NCBI RefSeq assembly: GCF_030253575.1
Contig: NC_080558.1
Span: forward strand, 19,064,611 to 19,128,610
From: Rhododendron vialii
Taxonomy: Eukaryota > Streptophyta > Magnoliopsida > Ericales > Ericaceae
Reading direction: 5' to 3'
DNA length: 64,000 bases
The first letter of the stretch is position 1; each line of letters opens with the position of its first letter. The notes below the pieces were generated by a model. That model did not search any database. It was not told where the DNA came from and worked only from the letters and a program-made list of their open reading frames with translations. Positions 1 to 12,797 of this stretch are shown here, piece by piece. The position numbers were made by a program, and so were the translations under genes.

Positions 1-304
1 CAAATGGGTCACATTCGGCAATGAAAATAAATTTTGTTGCCAAATCGATACCTTTGGTGACAAAATTTATGAAGGTTGTGTTTCGTTGCCAAATGTATTT
101 TGATTATAACTCTGCTCAAAATTCCGATTAAAATAACTCAAATTGGGTTTGAACAATAATACAAAGGGGTACAACTTTCATGTTTATAAAAATTGCTAAT
201 TTTAATATTTAAAGATTCAAAATCACGTTCGAAATATATTTTAATGTTAAATGCATATGTCGTTATCTATTAAATATTTCAATTATATATTGAAAAGTTT
301 GTGT

Positions 305-365
305 TGTGTAGTTGGTTAAAACTTCTATGCAAAACTCAAGAGATTTGGGTTCGAAACCCCACAAG
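305..365 (+). repeat. tRNA-like A/B box pair, possible SINE head
   Basis: A perfect B-box-like string GGTTCGAAACC lies at 348-358. An A-box-like string TAGTTGGTTAAAAC lies at 309-322, at the spacing expected for an internal RNA polymerase III promoter. The segment does not fold into an obvious complete tRNA, so a decayed tRNA-derived SINE head is more likely than a tRNA gene. No poly(A) end or target-site duplication was identified. Confidence 0.3.
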
Positions 366-2327
366 AGAAATAGAGTGGGTTTTTTTCCTTAGGAAATTGC
401 CACTTTTAACCTCGGTTTCCTCAAAAGCTGAGATTATTTCTCTCTAAACAACCATGGTTTTATAATAAAACTGAGATGTTAAGCTGTTAAAGGTCACGGT
501 TTTGTCATTTTTAATCACAATTTTTACTTTTTTAGTTACAGTTTTAATGAGTTTTAATCACGGTTTTTATCACGCGGTTAAAAGATATAGACCTTTAGTT
601 ATATCTTGATAGACCATGGTTTTGAATGCGAGATTAAAAGTGAAAGATCACACTAGATGACTGAAATCTTTATTTATTTATATAGTAGTGGTCGTACCAG
701 AGCAATCCGCGTACACGACCATGCATGTAGGCCCTGGACTTTGGATTTGGTTGTTGGTTTGATTTTGTTTGGTGATTCTAGAGCACAACCCTGGTTAGTT
801 GCTAGGGCAATGTAACGCGAACCTCGCATCAAAAGGTGGGGATAAGGTGGGGAGATTGTCGGCATGTTGTGGGACATATGCTGAAACTCCAAGAGCTATT
901 GTATAACTCGAGGCCAGCGTTTTAATCCACGTGGTTGGGCTAAGGGTTAGCAGGTCAGCTGGAGTGGGTCGTTACATTTTAATTTCCCAATTCGTATTAC
1001 TAGACAAATAGAAAAAGTAAAAATGAGTGGACTATATCTCTAAAAATTCAAATGCTTAAACATTGATTTTCTTGTTACTTTTCCTTTTTAATTTGTCCTT
1101 ATTGTGCTTTTTCCCCATATGGTCTATGCTTTTCTTACTTTCCTGGTTTTTCTAGTTGAGACGAACCAAAATATTAAATTGTGTCCAAAAATCTTGAACA
1201 ATTCACTTATGACGAGAAGCTTGAAACTTAATTGCTTGTCAATTCTGTATTATTGCCGTTGTTTAGGATAAGTATCTATTCTAATGTATAAAGGGAGAGC
1301 ATCAGTTTGGTGTTTGGTGTCTCTCCCCTGTCATGTAGTTTCATTTTTCATAAATACCCTCTTACAAAATTTATTTTTAAAACCCCCGTGGGACAACACT
1401 ATAGGGGCACCAAAGTAAAAACGCATCACCAAGACCCCAAAAAAAAAATTGCCTCCCAACTGCCAACCCACGTCCGACACTCTCATTTCTCCTCAACTCC
1501 TCCCATTTCTTCATCTTCACCGGTACTTTTACAAAACACTTTCACAGAAAAAGAAAGCTTCGAAGAGAGAGATTGGGAGACAAAAGAAAAAGAGGAAAAA
1601 TTAATTATTTTTGTTAGGACTTCACATTACTTTAGCCTGAATATGCGGCCCAAAAGTATTGAGTTTTCACAAAGCTGTAAAGTAAGTTTGTCCTTTCTAC
1701 TGTTAAAAGTTTGTACCTTCTTTTTTATTTGTGTTTGTGAATTTCATTGCTACCAGTACCCATAGATGTTTTTTCTTTTTCCTGTACAAGAGATTTATTG
1801 GGTACCTTCCTTTTTGTTAAAAGATTCTATCATCTTTTTATTTTGTTATTATGTAGGAATGTCTCATAAAAAAATGGTATTTCAACTTTGGAAAAATTTT
1901 CAACATGAGAGTGCTATGACTGATGAAGCGACAAATGTACAACAGGTAATAAGTAAATTTATTTATTCGATATTGTGTGCTTATTATTGCATTAGAAGAA
2001 AATCGTTTAGGAAATTTTGTAAGTAACACTATATTCTTTATCGAATGATAGGTTTCGTGCTCACAACAGATAGTAGAGATAGGCATCTATTGTTCAAAAT
2101 GAATGTTCTTCGTGAGAGCTAACACGATTGATTTACTAAATCTTATAGAAGAGTACTTAGGTATTAGATTGTGGCAAAATCGGTGGCAACAGCGACGTTA
2201 GCAAAACAGTGGCGATTAGCATGGTAATGTATAGATATGTATATACATGTTAATTGTTACTACGGTATATAACAATTCGATTGATTTTTTATGATTTAAT
2301 TGTTGTTTATCTATCACAATAGGTTAA
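366..2327. other. Intergenic, repeat-like AT-rich DNA
   Basis: No gene is recognisable here. Around 400-650 there are several forward and inverted copies of a CACGGTTTT-type motif, as in the subterminal regions of DNA transposons, but I could not find paired ends. The open frames at 1307-1765 and 1766-2026 have AT-biased composition and no domain I recognise. The upstream exons of the carboxypeptidase, including the one with the catalytic serine, were looked for here and not seen. Confidence 0.5.
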
Positions 2328-2474
2328 TACTAGAGGCCGGGGCACATCACGTGTGCAAGTCAGATTTTCACAATATTTTTGTAAAAATGCTTCCCACTTA
2401 TAGTTTGATCAAATTTTCACAAATGTTATGAAAATTCGACTTGCACACGTATCGCATGTGCCCTGGTCTCTAGT
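2328..2474. mobile_element. Short inverted-repeat MITE (147 bp)
   Basis: The two halves are inverted copies. The element begins TACTAGAG and ends CTCTAGTA, and the arms share blocks such as GTGTGCAAGT / ACTTGCACAC. There is no coding capacity. It ends 18 bp before the first recognisable carboxypeptidase exon, so it sits in the preceding intron close to the splice acceptor. The superfamily is uncertain because the target-site duplication could not be fixed. Confidence 0.7.
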
Positions 2475-4388
2475 AACTATTTTAAATTGCAGCTGGGAAA
2501 TCCGGAAACATGTGACGCTGAGGACTGGAAGGTCTGGTTGATTATGCTTGGAGCCATGCTGTGGTATCTGATGAAACTCACACATCTATAAGGGAGGTAC
2601 TCGTGATTTCAACAGCAATAACACATGGAGCAATGAAGACTGTAGTCAAGCTGTTGATGAAGTACTCAAACAGTACATGGTGATCGACATCTACAGCCTT
2701 TATACCTCAGTTTGCATCGGGAAATCCACAGGTTCGGAACAGACATTGCTGCAAGTAATGTTCAGGAGCACATCTAAGATGGTGAGCAGTAATTTGTCAG
2801 TCATCTTAGTTTTTGTTCTGTCTGCATATGAAAAAAGAGAGCATAAAACTAAGCCATCACGAAGAACACAAAATGGTTATGTGTTTCGTATTAAAAATCA
2901 TACGTCCACGGGCGAAGATCAGTACATGAATTAGACTTGGAAGTGGAGAATAATCTGCTAGAAAAACATAACTTTCTCACATAAAACAGTACTGCCCCCT
3001 AATACCCTTTTATATAGGAAAACCTTAACAAAACAGGTCAAGATATCCAATATTAACTAGTCGGTCAGACCTAGCGATTTAAAACAGCTAACATATTTGA
3101 AATAAGGACTGCAATTTATCACATAAATATTTAGCAAATCCTTTCACCACCAATGTGAGTATCCTTATATTTCGAATGTGGTTGGATCCTACAATGTTTC
3201 TGTTTACATATTTACCAGAGTTAGAGAAAACAGTGCCGCTAAATCTGATGACAAATATAGTTTTCCTTCATTTGGTTAAAATGATGGTAGTTGTTTCTTC
3301 TCACGCGACAACTTATTACAACAGACCCAATGTGCAGAAGGCACTCCATGTTAGCGATAGTCAAAACCTCAAGCAATGGAGTATCTGCAAGTAATGAAAA
3401 TTTCTCTCGTTTCTGATGGTTGTCACTAGTAATCTTTTTAGCGTTGCCCACAAGTTAGTGATAACAAGCCATGGATCCTTCCTAGTTCCTACCATGTCTG
3501 AATACACACCCAACCGTACGATCTAGTGGGAATCTCGAAATCTCAAGTTCAAGGTTGGTCATGCGGCTGGGAGGGCATCAGGACAGGGGATAGAGGATCA
3601 CGCGCCATAAATTGGGTTATGTATTTGGGACTTCTTAAGTATGACAAAAAGGGCAGAGGGCTTTCAGGATACTTACATAACTATTATTATGGATGCAGTA
3701 TGGAAATATTCAAATCCTGGTCAAGATTCAAAGGAATCTGTTCTTCCCATTTACAAGAAACTTATAAACGCAGGGCTTAGAATATGGGTCTACAGGTACA
3801 TTCTCCTAACTTGGACCAGTTTTCTACAGAGATCAATTTTGCAGAACACTTATCAGACCTTGATTCATTTAGCTTTTTCAAAAGAACTACTTTTTTTGAT
3901 ATCAGGCATTTAAATTTTTTTTTAAAATTCCTTTAAGAACATTTATGAGAAACAATGCATGTACTTGTTTTAAGAAACGATTTCTGAAAAAATTATTCAG
4001 CAAAAGGGATTCCAAAACGAAAAATAATCAAAGCAGTACCCTAAACGATTTCTTAATGTCAATATTTTGTTTGTGTGGTTCAGTGGAGACACAGATGGAA
4101 GGGTCCCTGTATTGTCCACAAGATACAGCTTAACCTCTCTTGGACTACCTATCACAAGGGCATGGAGGCCCTGGGTACCACAATAAGCAGGTAATCCTTT
4201 AAGTAATAAGATTATGGAAACAAAAAGAGGCATAAGATTAGCTTCCACTATAATTTTTTAAAGTTATCTGAGGAAGGCCACTACCCAACAAAGATTATCT
4301 TTACCTTTTCTTTGGGGGAATAAAGAGTTAGTTTGAATATTCTCTGTGGGCGCGTTTGATTGCAAGAATGATCGAGGGACAGGGAACA

Positions 4389-4768
4389 TGTTAAAGAAAT
4401 GAATCCAACATTGCTTGGGAGTGGAATGGGTGATCACTTAATAACATCTGGGACCTTTCTACTAATTGCCAATTGGTTTTGAGATGGATATAAAGTTTCT
4501 ACATGGTATTAGAGCGGGACCCGTTCCACCCCACATTTTATAAAATTCACAATCCACACCCCGCGATGACAGACCAGCGAAAAGGCTGCACGATGATAGG
4601 ACCCAAAAAGTGGCCATATGTGACAGACCTCAAACGCGGCTGTACGTGAGGGGAGATGTTAAAGAAATGAATCCCACATTACTTGGAAGTGGAATAGATC
4701 ACTTAATAACATCTGGGACCTCTCAACTCATTGCCAATTGGTTTTGAGATGGATATAAAGTTTCTACA
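4389..4768 (+). mobile_element. TRIM-like miniature LTR retrotransposon (380 bp)
   Basis: Two direct repeats of 115 bp (4389-4503) and 112 bp (4657-4768) both start TGTTAAAGAAATGAATCC and end TTTCTACA. The left copy is followed at once by TGGTATTAGAGC, a primer-binding site for initiator tRNA-Met. The right copy is preceded by the purine run GTGAGGGGAGA. The internal part is only 153 bp and non-coding. LTR, PBS, PPT, LTR at this size is the TRIM architecture, so it depends on another element for mobility. It sits in the last carboxypeptidase intron and abuts the copia element with one base between. Confidence 0.85.
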
Positions 4769-4769
4769 T

Positions 4770-4969
4770 TGACAACTTCTCACAAAAAATCAGAAGAATC
4801 TAGGTTTTTCATTTCTTGAATTGGTGTATTACAGTTTGTGCTTTCTTTACAATAGAAAAGAAGAGAAAACAAGTATATAAAGCCCTAGTAACTAATAACA
4901 AACAAGTTAATCTCTAGCTTAACTAATTAACCCCAGTTTGACTAACTAACTTGTCTTGACTTGTTGACA
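4770..4969 (-). repeat. Copia 3' LTR (left copy)
   Basis: 200 bp beginning TGACAACTTCTC on the plus strand and ending TTGTTGACA, giving TGTCAAC...GTTGTCA termini in element orientation. It is followed on the plus strand by the pyrimidine run GCCCCCCACA, the complement of the polypurine tract. Relative to the right copy it lacks about 50 bp near 4888. Confidence 0.85.
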
Positions 4970-5065
4970 GCCCCCCACAAACTGAGGTTGGAACAGGTTG
5001 CAGCTGAAGTTTGTCACGGAGGAGGAAAAAACGAGCCACGGTAAGTGGTTTGGTTAGAATATCTA

Positions 5066-8000
5066 CTACCTGATATTCAGAAGGAACATGACGTACACTG
5101 AGCTGCTTAAGACCAATTTTTTTCTAACAAAATGAAAGTTAACTTCAACATGCTTAGTCCTAGCAAGAAACACTGGATTAGTAGCCAAAGACATGGCATA
5201 AACATTATCACACCACAAAATGGGAGGTGCTATCTGAGACTGGACAGCCAAGTCTTTAAACAATTGAAGCAACCATACAACCTCTGAAGCAACATTAGCT
5301 AGTGCCTTATACTCAGCTTCAGTGGAGGAACGTGCCACGGTTGCCTGCTTCTTGGGTGACCAAGAAAGTAGATTGGACCCAAGGAATACACAGTAGCCAC
5401 CTGTTGAACGTCTATCAATGGCACACCAGCCCAATCAGCGTCAGAGAATGCTGACAGAGTAAGAGAACTCTTGGAAAAGGCAAGACCAAGATCCAATGTG
5501 CCCTTGACATACCATAAAATGCGCTTAACTGCTGTGAAATGACACTCCAAAGGGTTGTGCATATGCTGACATATAGAGTTAACAGCAAAAGAAAGCTCAG
5601 GTCGAGTGAGTGTTAGATATTGCAAAGAGCCAACTAAGGACCTGTAGAGTTCTGGATTGGACATTGGAGACATATTTTCTGAAGATATAGGTTTTAGAGA
5701 GGAAGGAGAAGCACAGGGTCTACAATCTGTCATACCAACTTTAGTCAGTAAAGAAAGAGCATACTTAGCTTGAGATAGAACAAGCCCAGTGGCTGTAGGT
5801 AGAACTTCAATACCCAAAAAGTAATGTAAGGACCCTAGATCCTTGAGAGTAAAAGAAGAACTAAGCTGAGCAATGATATGAGCAACCAAATCTGAACTTG
5901 ACCCAGTAACAAGAATATCATCCACATATACCAAAACATACACTAAATCAGTGCCCTTATGAAGAACAAATAAAGAGGAGTCAGCAAGACTGTTCTGAAA
6001 ACCAAGAGAAATCAGAGATTGGGAGAGCATGTCATACCATGCTCGTGGGGCCTGCTTGAGACCATAAAGAGCCTTATGAAGTTGACACACATGCTAAGGA
6101 AATTGGCCACTAACATAGCCTTGTGGTTCCCGAAGATAAACTTTTTCCTGAAGATTGCCATGGAGAAAAGCATTGGATATATCCAGCTACTTAATGAGCC
6201 AACCAAAATGCAAGGCCAAGGAAAGAACTACTTTGACCGTAGGTTGTTTTATAACAGGGCTAAAAGTCTCAGAATAATCCACTCCTGCAGTTTGTTGAAA
6301 CCCCTGAGCAACTAATCTAGCCTTGTATTTTGCAACAGAACCATCTGGATTATGTTTTATTTTGAAAATCCATTTGCACCCTATAACTGGAGCACCAGGA
6401 GGGAGAGGAACAAGGGTCCATGTACCTTGAGACATTAAGGCTTTGTATTCTTCAGACATTGCGTGTCTCCACTCAGGAAAATTTATTGCTTCCTTAAAAG
6501 AACTAGGTTCAGTAGAAGGTGGAGTATGAACTAATAATGAAAAAGGAATCTTTGGAACTGAAATACCTTGTTTTGACCTAGTAAGCATTGAATGACCTGG
6601 ACAATGAGGAAGAGGAGGAGGTTGAACAAAAGAAGAAACAGGAGGAGTAGGTAGAGAGGAGTTAGGTAGAGTAGCAATAGTGGGAGACATAGAAGCAGAA
6701 GGAGAAGATATGACAGAAGACACAGGAAGTGAAGTAGGAGTAGTAAAAACCATGGTAGACTGAGGTATGATTGGACAAGAAGTAGGTAGAATAAAACGTG
6801 GAGATACTATAGGAGGAGGAGAGGAGGAAGATGGAGAAGAAGAAGAAGAGATGAGATTTGGATAGGGGAAGTCATGTTTAATAAACTTGACATGTCTAGA
6901 CACATAGACCTTCTCAGTAGTAGGGTCTAGGCACCTGTAACCTTTAGTGCCAACACAATAACCCAGAAAGACACATGGGGTTGATCTTGGTTCATGTTTG
7001 TTAGATTTGTATGGTCTAAGCCAGGGAAAACAGCAATAACCAAAAGATTTGAGACTCATGTAGTCAGGTGCAGTGTTATAGAGTTTATGAAAAGGGACAT
7101 TAAACTGAAGAGAAGAATGTGGCAACCTATTAATAAGATACAGAGCAGTAGAAATGGCCTCAAGCCAGAAAGCAATAGGAAGTCTAGCTTGTTGAAGGAG
7201 AGCAATAGCTGTTTCAATGATATGAGCATACTTCCTTTCAACAAGACCATTCTGTTGATGAGTATGAGGGTAAGTTGTTTGATGACAAATACCAAACTGA
7301 GAGAAGAAATATGTCATTATTTTATTGAGGAATTCACCTCCACGATCAGACCTAAAAGTCTTAATGGAGTAGTTAAATAGATTTGAAACAAACACTTGAA
7401 ATGCTTTAACATGAGATTAAACATCACTCTTGAATCTTAAAGGAAACAACCAACAATATCTAGTGAAATCATCTATTAGCAACAAATAGTACCTGAAACC
7501 AGAAAAAGAAGCAATAGAAGAAGAGCCCCAAACATCCATATGAATGAGTTCAAAGGGTGTGGTTGTGTGAGTAGTGGAGATTGGAAAGGGGAGTTTATGG
7601 CTCCTGGCCTTATTACATGCATAGCAATCTAGACTAGGTACGGAATGAACAGGTAAACTGTATTTATTTGCCAAGTGCTGAAGCAAAGTAGAGTGAGGAT
7701 GACCTAGACGCCTGTGCCATAATTCAGCAGAAGGAGTGTTACTGATTAGGGCTGTGGCACCATGTTTGGCTTTAGAAGAAGGAAGAAGGGGATAGAGACC
7801 CTGGTGGCAAGGTCCCTGAAGAACCACTTGATTGGTCAACTTGTCCTGAACAATATATCCAGAAGAATCGAAAGTTATGTGACAGTGATTATCTAGAGCA
7901 AATTGATGGACTGACAATAGGTTATGAGAGATTTTGGGAACATGTAATATATGATTAAGAATGAAAGACTGGTGAGTTGTTTGAAGCAATCCTTTACCTG

Positions 8001-9622
8001 AGTTTGACACAAGCCTTGCCTGTCCATTTCCTACTGTAACTGTAGTTGTAGGAGCACAAGATGGCACAGAAATCTAATTCACATCCCTGGTAACATGAGT
8101 GGTTGCACCAGAATCAAAGAACCAAGGCATATTGTTGGTATTGACCATCTATGTAGAGGTAGATGGAGTATAAGAGCCAGAAGGTGGTCCAAAGTTCTGA
8201 GCAGTAAGATACAAACCAGTAGGCGCATTAGAAGAACTACTATGCTGAAAAGGAGCAAAATAGGGATTCTGCTACAAATTTAGAGAAGAGAACTGTGGTT
8301 TCTGTGGATAGCCTTGATGGTAGGGATTAAAAGAATCAGAAGTGAGCATCAAAGCCTGTGGTCTTGGTGGTATAAACCCTGAAGCTCATGGCATGCCATT
8401 CTGACCAAACTAAGATCCAAATGGAGAGCCAAATTGTGACCCTAAACCAAACTGTGAACCAATTTGAGGACCAAAATGCGGTGGTCTATACCCCAAATTC
8501 TGTCTGTAATAACAGCTATTTATGCTTGATGATTAGTTTTGCCACAAATCTGATAGCCGTCAAATGGAAATGGGAAATCATTAGGAAAACTGTTTCTTGC
8601 AAACTGAGAACCTCTGAAACGATTTCCATTATCGGAATTCCTGTTATTCCTATTTCCTCCATAATTGTTAGAAGCAAAACCAGACATCTGTGAATTTCCA
8701 GGCCCAAACTGAAGAGCTTAATTACCAAATTGAACAGGAAATTGGAACTGAGATGGTTGTGGAACAGAAGCAGATTGTATAACAGGTTGCATAGGTTGCA
8801 TTTGCATAACAGGTTGTACAGGTTGCATGGGCATCAAACCAGAAGAGTTTGAAGATGATGATGCAGTAGTTGAAGAAACACCATTATGTTGAGCGACAAG
8901 TATGGTGGAAGTTTCTTCTTGTTCTGTATCCAAATACAAGTCTTCAGCCATTAACATAGAAACAAGACCACAGAATGTAAGGGGTGAGGTCACAAGATGA
9001 GTTCTGACGGCTTGTTTAAAGGATCGATATTCGCTATTAGGTAGCCCCCTTAAGGTATGGAAAACAAGCTCTTCATCATCCATGTGTGATCCAGATCGAG
9101 GACTCTAGCCTTTGAATAAGGACTTTGATAGAATCAAGATACTGCTCCATAGATGTAGTCTTTTTCAGGCTATAGATTCGACATCTGAGATCATGAACAT
9201 GTGTTTGCGATAGACTACTATATTTCTCTTCCAATTTATACTAGAATTCACAAGTACGATGAGATCCAACGATATGTGGTAAAATAGAAGGGGTTACTGT
9301 AGCGATAATACGGAGTACAAGACATTAACATCCGATCTATGATTTCCCATCGCACATAAGCAGGATTAGTGTTTCTGTTTCCAGAAGTATCTTGAATTTC
9401 AGATGAAGGAACTTGAACAGATCCATCAGCATAATCAAACAACGAATTAGCGCGCAAGGCATTCTCAACTTGAATTTTCCAAGCAAAATAGTTCGATGAT
9501 TCTAATTTGATAGTAATGAATGACTGAAAATTTGCGATCAGAAATGAAAGAGATAGAGGTAAGTACTCAGTCGAAGAACTCGCAGAACTTGTAGAACTCG
9601 TAGAATTTGCAGAACTCGCCAT
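5066..9622 (-). pseudogene. Degenerate copia gag-pol
   Basis: Reading right to left, gag starts at 9622 (MASSANSTSS...; UBN2-like block NYFAWKIQVENALRANSLF) and continues in 8718-9083. Protease shows WFFDSGATTHVT near 8110. The GAG-pre-integrase block has LWHRRLGHPHS. The integrase core shows HMDVWG and RSDRGGEFLN near 7350. RT has KARLVAQGF, YGLKQAPRAWY and the catalytic YVDD near 5925. RNase H has [10 protein letters not shown] near 5310. Several stops and frame changes separate these pieces (e.g. near 9250, 8700, 8070, 7400, 6190 and 5400), so no full polyprotein can be made and the element is not autonomous. The order integrase-RT-RNase H identifies Ty1/copia. Confidence 0.92.
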
Positions 9623-9718
9623 TGTTGATCAAGCCAATTATTGACGAAGAAGAAATGAAGAAGATGATGTAGACCTAGAAGCGGATCGAAACCAAAGCTT
9701 GGACTTGCGTCTTGATAT

Positions 9719-9730
9719 GCTCTGATACCA
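9719..9730 (-). other. Copia primer-binding site
   Basis: The minus strand reads TGGTATCAGAGC, the classic plant copia PBS complementary to the 3' end of initiator tRNA-Met. It directly follows the 5' LTR end at 9731. Confidence 0.9.
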
Positions 9731-9958
9731 TGACAACTTCTCACAAAAAAATCAGAAAAATCTAGGTTTTTCATTTCTTGAATTGATGTATTACAGTTTG
9801 TGCTTTCTTGATTACAATAGAAAGAAGAGAAAACAAGTATATAAAGCCCTAGCACACCGACTTTACAAACTTGCCAGCTCATCAAGCTTAACTAATAACA
9901 AACTAACTAATAACAAACTAGTTAATCTCTAGTTTAACTAATTAACCCCAGTTTGACA
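9731..9958 (-). repeat. Copia 5' LTR (right copy)
   Basis: About 228 bp matching the left LTR, with an AGTATATAAAGC segment that gives a TATA-like promoter in element orientation. It contains about 50 bp missing from the left copy, but its outer end stops at GTTTGACA and lacks the terminal block of the left copy. Confidence 0.75.
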
Positions 9959-10379
9959 AACTAGCATTCTTGGAATAATCGGGGTTTTTGTGTTTTCTAT
10001 GGGCTAAGAAATATTACGAAGTATCATATCCCATGTTTTGTTATCAGTTACGGGTGAATTACATATCATTCAGTCTTAATTTCCTGTTTGGGTTAAGAAC
10101 GAATATCACGACCGTTGGGTGGTGAAAAAGCTATTGAGATGTTGGGATAAACAGGGTCAAAATTGTGGGTATTCAAAGTTCTTTAGAACTTGAAGCTCAT
10201 TTCAATACATCTGGGGCCAATTCGAACTTATTGGCTGGTGGGTTCTGATTCTCTATCTATGTTTTCAGTTCACATTAACCAAAGTATACTTGGACCAAAT
10301 GATGATATGAGCACAACCATTTTATATGCAAGCACCTATTGTTGGCGTCTTTTTTTTTTTATTCGAGGCCAAAATCAGA

Positions 10380-12797
10380 AACTACAAGAAATAACAGTTT
10401 TTGCTACGGTTCATTACCGTTGGAAATGGAGGAATACCGTTGCAAAAAGGCTTTTGCAATGGCCCTGCGACGGGATTGGGTGGTGGCAGTAAGGGGGGTC
10501 GCAAATGGGTTTTCGCGTCAGGATTGTCCCGTCGCGAAGTATTAGCGACGGGAAATTGATCGTTTGCAACGGTAATTTAGCCGACGCAAATAAATTGCAA
10601 AAATGAAATTTTAATTGCCACGGTATGTAATACTGTGGCAAATATGATATTACCCATCGCAAAAAACATTATCGTTCTTGCTACTACAGCAGCTCCCGCG
10701 CAAAAGTGCATTTTTTTTTTTAATTGAATTTCATCCATAATATGAACGAGTTTCTGTAGCTCTAAAATTAACCATTCACTCAAGCTCATGTATTGCAAAC
10801 CTAAACCTCTTCATTGAATACAAACCTCTTCATTGTTGTTTTCAAATCATCCATTCACATCCATATTCTAAAATTCCTAATAGCAACACAATTCATCATA
10901 TTGTATCGAAATCATCCATTCATCCATATTCAAAATCGAGTTGGACAAAACCATAATTCTCAAATTCCTAATAACAACACAACACAATCCAATATCATCC
11001 ATCTCTTTCAACCTAATAGACAAAAATACTAAAACACCTAGAGCAAATGAAAAACAAAACAAAGTCTCTAAGAAAAATACTACAAATTGTAAAGAACACA
11101 CTCAATAATCGTCCATCTCTTTCTCGATCACTTGAAAAGTAAACAGTAAAAAAAATTAAAATCAACTTATAGAAGCAATATAGAATTAAATGAAACAATA
11201 AAATCAGAGTCGCAACCTACATCACAGAAATTCCATGCAACATAACGGCCAAGAGCATCTCCAACAGTGTCTACACCTGGATGAGTTCTTTCCAAAAGAA
11301 CATGGGGCATTATTGCTTTACCAACATATACTTTACAATAGCCTTCACCCAATCGTTCTCCATCTAATTGTATGTCAGGATCTGAACTAATAAGTAGCTC
11401 TTCACCCACATCGTACTTTGGAATATGAGACGTTTGCAAGTATACTTTAATGCCTCGGAATGCATCAAATGTTGTTCGATCAAACTGTTGCCGATATCCG
11501 ATGATCTTCGATTTTGGTGGCAATGATGTAACCAGTGAGATGTAAAAACCTAACGGTTCCGATCGACAACTATAAATATTTAGTTGATAATGACTTTTAA
11601 ATTCTATACGTTCAATATAATTGTTAGCAAACTAAGTTTTGTGTTGTATTTGAATGTACGGTAGTCATTTGACCGTGACACAATTACGATGATCCAAACC
11701 GTTGCTTTGTTTTCCTTGTTGATTATGTCATTCTCGAATAAAATTATCTCAATCGGGTTTAGAAAGCATCTTTATCGAGAACAATGTCACTAACAAAGTG
11801 GATTTTTCTATCCGATCAAGTGTGTAGCTACCCTCCCGATTAACTTCGTTTTGGTGGAAATGATGTACTCCATAATATGTAAAAGAGGGACGGTTCAAAT
11901 TGAAGAAAAAGACTTAGGTGGGTGTCGGGTATTGCAATCTAATACTTTAATGCATCGGGACGCATCAAATGTGATTCAATCAGGCGATCGCCGATATCCG
12001 ATGATCTTCGATTTTAGTGATACTGATAGAATTAGTGAGACGTGAAATCTTAATGGTTCAGATCAATCACTATTAAAATAAAACCAACTGATTAAATTTA
12101 GAACTTATTCGTAGTGCGCGATACGAGGACGCTTAATTGTTGTGTGACAAATCATGAGCGCCTGTGGTTTGCTTTGATTCAATAAATAAGCAACGGTCAG
12201 AAATATTATAAATATATTTTCTGTCCTATGCTTTATAAAGTTCTCTTGTGCGTACCAATGGCAACTTGTCTGTACAATTCGTGCGAGTTCGAGTCTTGGG
12301 CATAGCATTATCTTTTTCAATGTGTTTTTGAAAATGAGATCTATTCTTTAGGTTACAATATAATTTTTTAGATTACTGAGATTAAAATATCTTTCCATTT
12401 CAATTTTTTTATATAACTGAAATTAAAAAACTATAGTCCATAATATTTTTTTACGCTTTTACAAAAAGTGAGATTTTAGTTTTTAGACCGTGATCTTTAT
12501 GTTTATGCCATAAGTTTTTTTTATTCGCTAAGTGTGGGGAGGTGAAAAACCCTCGAAACTAAAACCCTGTTTTTTTTTTCTTCCTATATTTGCCACGGGG
12601 ACCGGCCCGTTGCTTTTACTTGTTTAGATTGCCACGGATCCTTTTTACCGTGGCAGATGGATATTTTTTCACTACTATTTGCAACAGGAATTTTAGCTGT
12701 AGCAAATATAATACTCAGTCAATAAAATTGACCTTTTGCAACAGCAAAACCACCGAAGCAAATTTTCTGGTTGCCAATAGCCTAGTTTCTTGTAGTG
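10380..12797. mobile_element. CACTA (En/Spm) transposon, non-autonomous
   Basis: The right end is CACTACAAGAAA in inverse (TTTCTTGTAGTG, 12786-12797), the canonical CACTA terminus. The left end at 10380 is ACTACAAGAAAT, with the first C changed to A. Both subterminal regions are full of short motifs in both orientations (TTTGCAACGG, GCCACGG, GCGACGGG), as expected for transposase-binding sites. The flanking triplets (AGA and TGT) do not match, so the 3-bp target duplication has decayed. The only coding remnant is a DUF8039-like piece. It lies in the last intron of the carboxypeptidase pseudogene. Confidence 0.8.
11167..11523 (-). pseudogene. DUF8039-like fragment from a CACTA element protein
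   Basis: The 118-residue frame contains GEGYCKVYVGKAIMPHVLL and, after it, GVDTVGDALGRYVAWNF. The pattern resembles the domain in proteins carried by plant CACTA elements, where a V-x-V strand pair precedes an 'ETVGDAVGxFVAW' motif. No TNP2 transposase or Ulp1 protease domain is present. A second, diverged copy of part of this region (TACTTTAATGC...CGATATCCGATGATC) lies at about 11940-12066, so the element is internally rearranged. Confidence 0.6.

Larger units (their letters stand above)
4770..9958 (-). mobile_element. Ty1/copia LTR retrotransposon
   Basis: A minus-strand element with short LTRs at 4770-4969 (3' LTR) and 9731-9958 (5' LTR), a tRNA-iMet PBS at 9719-9730, and a polypurine tract just inside the left LTR. 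Domain order reads gag, protease, integrase, RT, RNase H from right to left, which is the copia order. The outer end of the right LTR lacks about 25 bp present in the left LTR, and no matching 5-bp target duplication remains, so a deletion has removed that boundary. It lies in an intron of the carboxypeptidase, antisense to it. Confidence 0.9.

Noticed and set aside
305..365. A functional tRNA gene
   Set aside because: A and B boxes are present, but the acceptor and anticodon stems do not pair convincingly.
674..892. 72-codon minus-strand open frame
   Set aside because: No domain, no promoter or splice context, and repeat-like surroundings; it is likely chance.
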